A DNA stretch of 64,000 nt from contig JAANYP010000798.1 of the NCBI GenBank assembly GCA_020465985.1, forward strand, positions 231,501-295,500, written 5' to 3'. Within the stretch, counting starts at the first letter, position 1. Every line of letters starts with the position of its first letter. Positions 55,194 through 64,000 of this stretch are shown piece by piece. The notes under the pieces were generated by a model that worked only from the letters and a program-made list of their open reading frames with translations, was not told the DNA's origin and did not search any database. A program made the translations under genes and the position numbers. The DNA is from Centrapalus pauciflorus (taxonomy: Eukaryota > Streptophyta > Magnoliopsida > Asterales > Asteraceae).

Positions 55194-56650
55194 TGTCATG
55201 GCGTGACCAGGGTGATGGTTACACCATAACCAACATTCAGCCCGCCTGGTTGAGTTTTAGACGTTCAACTTCGGGTCTTGGGTCTTATACATGCTTAGGG
55301 CTATATTATGAAAGGTTGTATGTATTCAATACTTAAAACCAAGATCATTAATTCCTATGACCATTAAATCAATTATCTATCATGACTTAAACAACCAAAA
55401 ACACATATAAAGCTCACACAACGCACTAAGTGCCGGTAATCGCCGAAAGTGCAATCGGGGGTGTTAAATGCACAAAATGAACTCCAAAACTTATGATATG
55501 ATAAAAATAAACTTATATACACTTAAAATATGGATGTTTGATAGGTTTGGACCTACGAAGAGAATCAGTTGCTAGTTTGGGAAGCTAAGTGCTCAATAGA
55601 GCTCCAAGAGGCTTATCGATGGCTATTGCTACGTTAAGGCTATTCATTGCCTATTCTTGTGATTTCTAGTATTGATGTGTGTGGTGCATATCTACATGCT
55701 TTTAATCATTATGACATTGTGCATATATCTTTAGCATCATGTGATGCATTTCGTTTCTTGCACTTAGTTGCATAATCTTAACTTATGGCCATGATGCCTT
55801 GAACATGTTACTATCATTTGAGCCTATTGTTCTTCATATTATCATTAGATGAATCACTTGTCACTTATCATTCTATTCTTTGATTAAACATTATTATTGA
55901 GCCTATGTTTGATCAATTGGCCTCACTGGATGTCCAACTAATTATTTATATTTAAACGCCCTACTGTGTGTTTGTGCATATGAAACCCCTACACCGGAAA
56001 AGCTTACAGTGTAGGTGATCGAACTTCGGGTGCCGGTTGGTTTATGGTTGCCTAGTCTTGGTACCCCAGGGCTGACAACACGCAGGTTCTTGAGTCTCCC
56101 TCGTGACCTGTTGGAGTGGGTTCTATTCCTACACACTTTTGGTTTAGATATTGCACATGTACTCTTATACCCAAACTCATTGATTGTTGCATGTTGTATA
56201 TTATACACTCCATGTTGATCTAGTAACTCACTTAGAAAATTTTTTTTGCTTACCCATCTATACTTCATATATCTCAGGTGGTGGTAGTAGTAAAGGCAAT
56301 GAGGTTGTCGGTTCAAGTTCCAAAGCCTAGTGCCTGGATTTGAAGTCATTTTTGGTAAAGCTTGAAGCAATATAATTTTGGGAATTGGGTAGATCACCTA
56401 CTGACTCATCAGATGCGAGTTATGCTTTTATTTTGATGATAGTTGATGTATTTAATTCCAATTATTTTGTAAAGTATACTTAAAAGCTTAAGTTTTGTTA
56501 CACTAAACTAATTCAGGGATTTAGACACATGCAAACGGGTCATGCCCGAATTTCTTTTGAATCATATTCGTCTACGATTTAAGGGCTTAATTCCCTGTTA
56601 AACTTTGATATTTCTATTAGATCTTATTTTATGTTGTTATGGGTGTTTCA
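55194..56650 (+). repeat. Diverged LTR-like block
   Basis: Contains CTCACTTAG, GCTTACCC and ATCTCAGG near 56230-56280, the same order as the conserved acceptor block of the chromovirus LTRs here, followed by GGGSSKGNEVVGSSSKA then TAG. It ends ATGGGTGTTTCA, like GGGTGTCACA of the LTRs. Proposed edges TGTCATGG and TTTCA lack a duplication, so the limits are guesses. Confidence 0.35.
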
Positions 56651-57427
56651 ACCACCACTCATTGACTGAATTCTCTCTCAAACGTTCTCACATCTCTCTC
56701 GGTTTGGAATTGAGAACTTGCATTTAAGGGAGAACTAAAATCCTATTTGATTGTGTCATCATCAGCATTCTGATTGTGCGTTGTTGACAGATTGAGGTAC
56801 GATATTACTTTAATGTTCATAATATGTTTTATTGTTTAACCAACGGATCCTATAAAAAGTTTGTTATTTTTGAAAATTTTCCATTGCGTTTATTGTTTTA
56901 AATAACCAACAAATCTAACACATAGTTTGTTTTTGTAAGACTATAAAATGACATGTGGATGTAAACAAGAATTATGATGGATGTAATACATTCACCACAA
57001 TCCTTCTATACATTCATATGTTATTTTATGAATTCACAATACATTAAATGTATTTATCTTACTTAAATATATTTATAATATTAGTTTATACAAGTACGTA
57101 GCATGTCCGTTCCTATCATTTTTGAGACCCAAATTAAAAAAATTAGAAGAGGGCCTTATATGTGTGTGTGCATGCGTATGTGTGTATAAATACTTTTTGA
57201 TCTATCTTCCCTCATAAGTAAAATAAGTCGACTAAACATCATCATTCTATTAAGACCCTATGAAATTTGAGTCCCTAACAGTAGCCCCTTTTGGGTGCCC
57301 TTAGGCCCATGTACCTTGCATAATGCTGAAGGGTCTTTAGTTGGTATTATCCCAACCAAGCAGTTGTGGATCTAAATATCACTTGTGACAAGATTATATT
57401 GTACATAATTTAAAAAAAAAAATAAGT

Positions 57428-57429
<2 letters not shown>
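56651..57429. other. Intergenic DNA, possible LTR fragment at its start
   Basis: 56670-56800 has a CT-rich stretch and GATTGAG/GTACGA, like the leader and donor of the chromovirus LTRs. The rest is AT-rich without a gene. Confidence 0.35.

Positions 57430-57503
<74 letters not shown>
57430..57503. repeat. TA microsatellite, left half
   Basis: Uninterrupted (AT)n directly abutting the foldback element. Confidence 0.95.
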
Positions 57504-58012
<509 letters not shown>

Positions 58013-58947
58013 TGATGTGCCGCTAGCACACCTTTTCGTTTTAATAAAAATAGGAAATAAATAAGCTAAACTAGCATACAAATAGGCAAGTATCACCTAT
58101 CGTTTACTAGTATAGTTTAGATAAATCTGGATATCAAACACAGGGACAAATATGAAATAAGAAAAATAGATGACAGCTAAAGATTAGTTACAATCGAATT
58201 AGGTTTTAGTAACGATTTGAAAACCATTAATTAAAAATTTAGAATCGAAAATCTCACAACTTAATTAACACACGAATGAAATTATCACTGAATAAAGCAA
58301 TATCAAGAAATGTAATCATTTGGAATCTTTTCCCCTAAACATCGGATAATGGCAGTAACGACAAGACTAGAATGAATGTTAAATGGATTAAATATTATTC
58401 ATATAAAGATCACTCAATAAAATGAATACATATTAATCCTAGATCTAATTCTAATTTCTAAATGTATAAAGATCACTCATCCATACATTTATCAAAATTC
58501 ATTTAGCAAGCAATGATCGTAACATTACCAAGATCACTCAAATATAATGTTATAATCCCAAATGATAAGTTAACTAAAATATTGTTGTAAACGTATTCCC
58601 AGTATTATCAGCACTCGTATATAATCACACCAATATTCTATGCAAAACAGAATGATTACTCTATGATTTGCAAGAAGAATAAAGATGAAAAAGACAGAGA
58701 ATGTTTGCACAAAAGTCGGCGGCTGTAAAATTGATAATTCGTATTGTTTGAATGTTGGGAAACCCTAGGTGGGGTTTCCCCTTTTACATGGAATAAAAGC
58801 AACTATTAAACTATTACACAACATCCCCTCTCAACTTGTAAAATAAAGATACAACTAAAATAAGTCTTAGAAATAAATAACAAGGAAGAAAACTAATAAT
58901 AATTATTACAAAAGAAAGTCACGGGATCGAAATTAAAATGTCTAACA
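58013..58947 (-). repeat. Element G 3' LTR (copia-like)
   Basis: On the minus strand it starts TGTTAGACATTTT next to a polypurine tract. The far edge (TGATGTGCC near 58013-58016) is uncertain because a microsatellite adjoins it. No second copy in the window. Confidence 0.6.
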
Positions 58948-58960
58948 ATCTCCCCCTTTT
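58948..58960 (-). promoter_or_regulatory. Element G polypurine tract
   Basis: Minus strand AAAAGGGGGAGAT, close to element B's AAGGGGGAGTC in sequence and position. Confidence 0.75.
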
Positions 58961-58963
58961 CGA

Positions 58964-60393
58964 TTATTGTGGGTGAACTCGGGCGTGATCTGTTGTTTCT
59001 CGGAGGCCAAGGACGACGTCGAACCGTCGAGTCACTTGCCTTAAATGTAGCCTCTCGTTCAGCAGTTCTACGCCACTGAGAATATCTTGAATCTCCTTCG
59101 GTTTGCATTTAAGTTCTGGGATTAAATGAGCTTCGTTTTCTTGAATTCTTATGGTGAGCTCGGCTCTGACTAATCTAATTGTTCTGTCAGAGTAGCAAGG
59201 CAAATCCTCAAAGTGCATAAACTTTTTCTTCCCTTTTTGGTCCAAAAATACGATTCCCACCTCCCCCCCCCCCCCCCCCCCGCCAATAACACTTTGAACG
59301 CTGGGTAGTGGTCTAGTAGGAAGATATCTTGATCTGGAGCTCTTAGACTTACTTTAACCAACGCACTCTCAATCGCCATTTGAAAGTCTCTTAGGCACAT
59401 AACAATGGAGCGAAGATTCATGCTTCTGACCAGGGCGGCGATAGCAGTGACATGAGTTACACGTTTCTTAATCTTATTTTTCAATTTGTTGTGTAGAAAC
59501 TTGATGTCGTCTATGCTTGCAAAATCTAGATTAGTTTCATGCAGTTCCTGAATAGATCTGTCCTCTCTGAGCACTTCAAAGGCAGGAGTGAATACTCGGG
59601 CTCTTTTATACATATGAATGTTATTGATCTTTACAGTTTTGGACTTTGACCAATATTTATCTTTATCTCTCTTTTCCCTCAGCATCATCTGATTATATTC
59701 TACTTGTTCTGCTCGAGATGCATCGGTCATGACCATGAGAAGACGTCTGTTGTAAGATCCAGGTCATTTTAGGAAAACCATTTAGAACCTTTCTTCCAGA
59801 AAGGGATTCTGAAACTGCTCTGCCGGGAACTTTCTCAGAAAGAATTGTAACCCTTGGACCGGAGGCTCATCTAATTCAGCGGGAGGAGCTTCAAGAAGTT
59901 TCAAAACTTGAGTCCTTCGGTACTGCTTCATCTCTTCTCTGATCTCTCCAGCCAGAGATTGCTCTCCACCTTTAGAATACCACCGGACCCATATAATGTC
60001 CGTTACATCATACCTTGGAGTAACTTCTCTTGTATCAAAACAGTCTACTATTCGTGGTGTTGATGATTCGGCAGTATGGGCTGGTGAGGTGGATTGAGCT
60101 GGTAGGGTTGATTGGACTGTTGGGGTAGTTTGGATTGGTGGGATTTCTTGGACTGGTGGGGAGGTTTGGATTGGTGGGGTTTCTATGGGAGCAATGGATG
60201 TGGTTTGGATAGCAGATATAATTTCTTCTTGAGGCACATGGGTTGGGGAATTTGAAAACTCAAACGAGGATGATGATTTCTGTGGTGATTCAAGTTCAGG
60301 CTTGGGAGTAATTGGATGATAGTCTTGGTCATTATCAGATTCTGTATCAGACACTAAAATGACCTCAACCTTTTCAAATATGTTGATGCACAT
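58964..60393 (-). pseudogene. Element G 3' ORF fragment, broken at a poly-G tract
   Basis: From 60393 the frame reads a P/T/Q/S-rich segment (IQTSPPVQEIPPIQ), then VRWYSKGGEQSLAGEIREEM and LRKFPAEQFQNPFLEERF to a stop at 59782. The same frame resumes at 59736 (YKRARVFTPAFEVLREDRS, MNLRSIVMCLRDFQMAIES) to KVLLAGG, where a run of 19 G (C on plus, 59263-59281) shifts it. The last part, IVFLDQKGKKKFMHFED to HARVHPQ, ends at 58964. It occupies the same slot as element B's 3' ORF, so I take it as the extra ORF of a related copia element. It starts abruptly at the junction with element F. Function unknown. Confidence 0.55.
59263..59281. repeat. Poly-C run of 19
   Basis: Homopolymer inside the element G ORF (poly-G on the coding strand). 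Exact length may be affected by sequencing. Confidence 0.9.
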
Positions 60394-60921
60394 TCATACT
60401 TGTTGCATGTACGTTTCTTTGTTGTGCATCTTATTGATGGACCTACGGGTCGCATCTGTACTCTGATGTTACTGTGCTATATGATAAGGATTTGTGTTAC
60501 CGATGTTACTATTGGGGGGCATCATAAGGATTTGTGGAATGTGTAAAATCATTGGTATTCACTAAGCATTCGCTTACCCCCCCTCAGTTGTTGAATTTTT
60601 TACAGGAAAAGGGAAATCTGCTGCGGGACCTTCTAGATAGGTCGTCTGTTGAAGTGATTGAAGATATCTACTGTTTATTTTGGTAACAGATTTATGGAAT
60701 GTTGTTGTAATAAATTTGGGGTGATGTAATGATATTGAGTATGTAGACTTAGTATTGGAACCTTATAGCACCGTAGGGTGTTTGACTCAGTTGTACTATT
60801 TTATTTATGTACTTTTATGCTTTCGCACTTTAATTAAGTATTCATATGATTATGTAATAATTTATGTGGTGTTTAATCCTGGGTGTATTGTAATGGTGGT
60901 TATTGTGGCAAGGGTGTCACA
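60384..60921 (+). repeat. Element F 5' LTR, 5'-truncated
   Basis: Homologous to about 41993-42676 with internal deletions. Keeps the TTCACTAAGCATTCGCTTAC block, the TTTTTTACAG acceptor (ending 60605), the tail GKGKSAAGPSR-stop (60606-60640) and GTGTCACA at the end. Confidence 0.85.
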
Positions 60922-60926
60922 GTGAA

Positions 60927-60939
60927 TGGTATCAGAGCA
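60927..60939 (+). promoter_or_regulatory. Element F primer-binding site (iMet type)
   Basis: TGGTATCAGAGCA, 5 bases after the LTR end. Confidence 0.88.
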
Positions 60940-61138
60940 GTAGTTTGAAACTCAAGTGTCCGTGAGGTCTTGGTCTCAAACATTAAGTGATGATATGTAG
61001 TGATTCTAAGTAATGATCTGAACTAAGATAGGCTACGATCTAGTAGGCATAGGAGATTGACTTTCATATGGGACAATGGGTGGTGTCTCTAAATAAATGA
61101 CATGTTACTAACAAATTATATGTTTTATATTTCAGAAC

Positions 61139-62838
61139 ATGTCTGGAGGAGGAATGACACTCGAAGAAACAAGAGAAATGATGCTAGCCTTGATGGCTGA
61201 GCAAAATTAGATGATTCAAGACCAGTTTCGGGCTCGAGATGTGGCCAGGAAAAAGAGGGCAACAATGATGAACAAGATGACAATATTGGGTCATCTAACA
61301 AGCCCAAAGGTTATCGATTCAAGGATTGCAAGGGAAATGGAGCAGTTGAATTTAATGGGTTGGGTGATACTGTTACTGCACTGGAATGGATAACAGCCAC
61401 AGAAAGGACTTTCTGAATCAGCGATTGCGCTGAGAAGGACATGGTCTGATTTGCCACAGCTATGTTCAACAAAGATGCAGTAATGTGGTGGAATTCAATG
61501 GTGAATGTGTTAACTCTGGAAAAAGTTTCTGTAATGACATAGGCTGAGTTTACTGAAATCTTCACTCAGCAATATTGCCCGGCCGATGAGCGCCGAAGAC
61601 TAGAAGCTAAGTTCATGACACTGATTCAGGGGACTAAGTCTGTGTCCCAGTATGCGGTAGAGTTCACGAGGCTAAGTTTGTCCGCGCCTCATCAGGTTGA
61701 TACAGAGGAAAGAAAAGTGACTAGATTTGAGGTTGGTCTTGATCTGGAAATCCGAAGGGTGATGAGCAACGTACGCTACCCCACATTTGCTAGTCTACTG
61801 GAAGCCGCCAGGAATGTGGAACAGATTCTGAGTATGTCTGGGTATGTAATGGGGTCTGCTGCTGCTTCAACTAACCGAATTCAACCTTCACCACCGAAAC
61901 ATCAACGTGGAGGAGGTTACTCTGGTTCCTATCGATCATCGCAGTACTCGCCGCAACAATCTTACCGTCGACAGTCTAGTTCATCCAATAGGGCTCGTGC
62001 GTACTCCATCAACACCAAGCCGCAATACTGTAATAAATGTCATCTGGAACACTTCGGCCAGTGTACTAATGGGCGTGCATGTTTTTGTTGTGGAGAATTG
62101 GGCCACTACCAGAATGAATGCCAATGGAAATCGGATGCCTGCCATAAATGTGGAGTATGGGGGCACTATAGTAGGAACTGTCGAAAGAATGCTCCAGCTA
62201 CTGCTCCTACGTCAACTCGATCATCTGGAGGATCAAGTGGTGGTTCAGTCAACTGCCGGAACCAGCCACAAATGGCACCAGCTCGTGCATTTCAGATAAC
62301 CACGGAGGAGGCTAGGGAAAACCCGGAAGTGGTTACGGGTACGTTTATAGTTAACTCTTTACCTGCACGAGTGTTGTTTGATTCTGGTGCCAACCGTTCT
62401 TTTGTATCTACTTTTTTTGCACAACGACTGTCGATGCCTTTGTCTAAGTTGACTGCCATACTTGACATAGAAACTGCAAGTAACACTCTAGTCAAAGTAG
62501 ATCACGTATATCGTAACTGCACTTTGGTAATTGAAGATGTAGTCTTCAATTTGGACCTGATTCCGATCGAGTTTAGTGAGTTTGACGTGATAGTCGGAAT
62601 GGACTGGTTGATAGAGAATGAAGCCCATATAGCCTGTAAGAAACGAATGATCAAGACAACCACACCAGAGGGGCGTGAGATCTGCATATACGGGGATAGG
62701 AGAAGTGGGGATCTGTGTTTGATGACCATTGCAAAAGCCCGAAAGCTTGTTGCAAAGGGGTGTGACGCCTTCCTGGCATATGCTATTGATACCAAGGCTG
62801 AGAAGAAGACTGTGGCTGATGTGCCTGTTGTATCATAA
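61139..62838 (+). pseudogene. Element F gag and protease (broken)
   Basis: ATG 61139 (MSGGGMTLEETREMM) is followed by TAG at 61208 and a deletion near 61240-61260 that changes frame. In the second frame stops occur at 61414, 61447 and 61540. From 61615 the frame is open: QYAVEFTRLSLSAPHQVD, knuckles CFCCGELGHYQNEC and CHKCGVWGHYSRNC, protease LFDSGANRSFVST and VIVGMDWLIENE. It ends at TAA 62836, where E has CAA. Upstream is an acceptor-like ATATTTCAG then AACATG. Confidence 0.85.
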
Positions 62839-64000
62839 TTCCCGGATGTGTTTCCGGAAGACTTGTCTGGCGTGCTGCCTGAGAGACAAGTGGAGTTCCG
62901 AATAGATCTGATCACTGGAGCTGCACCGGTAGCTCGTTCTCCGTATCTCCTTGCTCCTACCGAAATGCAAGAGATGATGAAACAACTTCAGGAATTGTTG
63001 GATAAGGGCTTCATTCGACCGAGTTCATCTCCGTAGGGAGCCCCTGTACTGTTTGTTAAAAAGAAAGATGGCACAATGAGGATGTGCATTGATTACAGAG
63101 AGCTGAATAAGCTAACTATTAAGAACAGGTATCCGCTGCCGAGGATAGATGATTTGTTTGATCAGTTACATGGGACTAGTGTATTTTCCAAGATTGATTT
63201 GAGATCGGGATACCATCAGTTGAAAGTTCGAAAGGAAGATGTGCCTAAGACAGCATTCAGGACACGTTATGGGCATTACGAGTTCTTGGTTATGCCATTC
63301 GGGTTAACCAACGCACGGGCTGTATTCATGGATCTGATGAACAGAGTATGTAGACCGATGTTAGATAAATCGGTAATTGTGTTTATTGATGATATCTTGG
63401 TATATTCCAAGTCTGAGGCTAAGCCATGCTGATCATATAAGGGAATCGTTGGAGCTATTGAGAAAAGAGAAGTTGTATGCCAAATTGTCAAAGTGTGAGT
63501 TTTGGCTGCAACAAATTCAGTTTTTGGGACATGTTATTTCGGGAGCTGGGATTTCTGTAGATCCAGCTAAGGTAGAAGCGATAAGAAACTGGGAACCGCC
63601 TCGTTCAGCTACAGAAATCAGAAGTTTTCTTGGATTGGCGGGATATTATCGGAGTTTTATAAAGGACTTCTCGAAGATTGCAGTTCCTTTGACTGCACTA
63701 ACGAAAAAGAATGCACCATTTGTTTGGGAAACTGTGCATCAGGAAGCTTTTGAGATTGTGAAGAAAACGTTAAGTGAAGCGCCAATACTTGCCCTACCAA
63801 AGGGTAATGAGGATTTTGTAGTATACACGAACGCATCGAGATTGGGGTTAGGTGTTGTATTGATGCAGCGTGGGAATGTAATTGTTTATGCCTCTAGACA
63901 ACTTAAGCAGCATGAGAAAGACAACTCCACTCATGATTTGGAATTGACCGCTGTTACGTTTGCATTGAAGTTGTGGAGACGCTATCTGTATGGAACTAAG
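62839..64000 (+). pseudogene. Element F RT and RNase H (broken, partial)
   Basis: Continues to a stop at 63034 (TAG where E has TGG) and on through MCIDYRELNKLTIKN, SKIDLRSGYHQLKV, LVMPFGLTNARAVFMDLMN and VIVFIDDILVYS. A frameshift near 63425 follows. Later text in another frame gives IQFLGHVISGAGISVDPAK with no intron. The RNase H catalytic aspartate of YTDAS is asparagine here (63830-63832). Cut by the window end. Confidence 0.85.

Larger units (their letters stand above)
60384..64000 (+). mobile_element. Element F: 5'-truncated chromovirus running off the window
   Basis: Starts with the 3' ~540 bp of an LTR similar to E's, followed by primer site, gag, PR, RT and RNase H to the window edge. 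Coding sequence has many stops. The 5' part of the LTR is missing at the junction with element G. Confidence 0.88.

Noticed and set aside
55942..56397. 151-codon minus-strand ORF
   Set aside because: No recognisable domain, poor composition, and it overlaps the LTR-like block on the opposite strand.
57120..57330. Possible hAT- or SINE-like fragment around GGGCCTTATATG and TTAGGCCCATG
   Set aside because: No terminal repeats, tail or duplication could be defined by eye.

Overview
The window is repeat-dense plant nuclear DNA, very probably from a eudicot. Asteraceae is my guess from the mix of element families, at low confidence. I see no intact host gene, no tRNA, no rRNA and no CRISPR array. 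Nearly everything from 1 to 51532 is one old Athila-type Ty3/gypsy retrotransposon (element A) swollen by nested insertions. The rest is intergenic DNA with MITEs and microsatellites, then two more broken retrotransposons.

Layout. Element A has the end of its 5' LTR at 1-133, a tRNA-Asp-type primer site at 140, degenerate gag-pol at 388-6024, two related downstream ORFs (38124-39256 and 47982-49534) and a full 3' LTR at 50416-51532. Element B, a Sirevirus-like Ty1/copia element on the minus strand, sits inside A at 6555-37377 (target duplication CAATT). It carries gag with coiled coil and zinc knuckles, PR/IN, an open RT/RNase H reading frame, and a large 3' ORF of about 1,015 codons broken by stops. 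Two Tekay/Del-type chromoviruses are nested in B: element C (19035-27917, minus, duplication GATAC), which landed in B's primer-binding site, and element D (28423-37222, plus, duplication CCTTT), which landed in B's 5' LTR. A third chromovirus, E (40420-47785, plus, duplication GAAAA), sits in A upstream of A's second extra ORF. A probable solo LTR lies at 39279-39606.

Downstream of 51532 come AT-rich intergenic DNA, an inverted-repeat MITE (53234-53506), long TA/TG microsatellites, a diverged LTR-like block (55194-56650), a foldback element embedded in a TA microsatellite (57504-57890), the 3' end of another minus-strand copia-like element G (58013-60393), and a fourth chromovirus F (60384 to beyond 64000). 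F is joined to G by truncation of both.

LTR divergence, counted by eye, agrees with the nesting order: A about 4% over 133 bp, B about 2%, E about 0.9%, C about 0.6%, D about 0.25%. D is the youngest and nearly intact, with one single-base frameshift in gag.

The most interesting signals are: (1) an 89-bp GT-AG sequence in D's pol that sits at a codon boundary and whose removal restores the frame, absent at the same site in C, E and F; (2) a short coding tail, consensus GKGKSxxGPSS-stop, following a splice-acceptor-like site in the LTRs of all four chromoviruses and varying almost only synonymously; (3) two paralogous extra ORFs in element A, each preceded by a PPT-like box and the same GC-rich palindromic module; (4) B's very large 3' ORF; (5) arrays of TTCGAA/TTCGGA-type motifs in unrelated LTR families. 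These are read from sequence alone. No database search or splice evidence was available.
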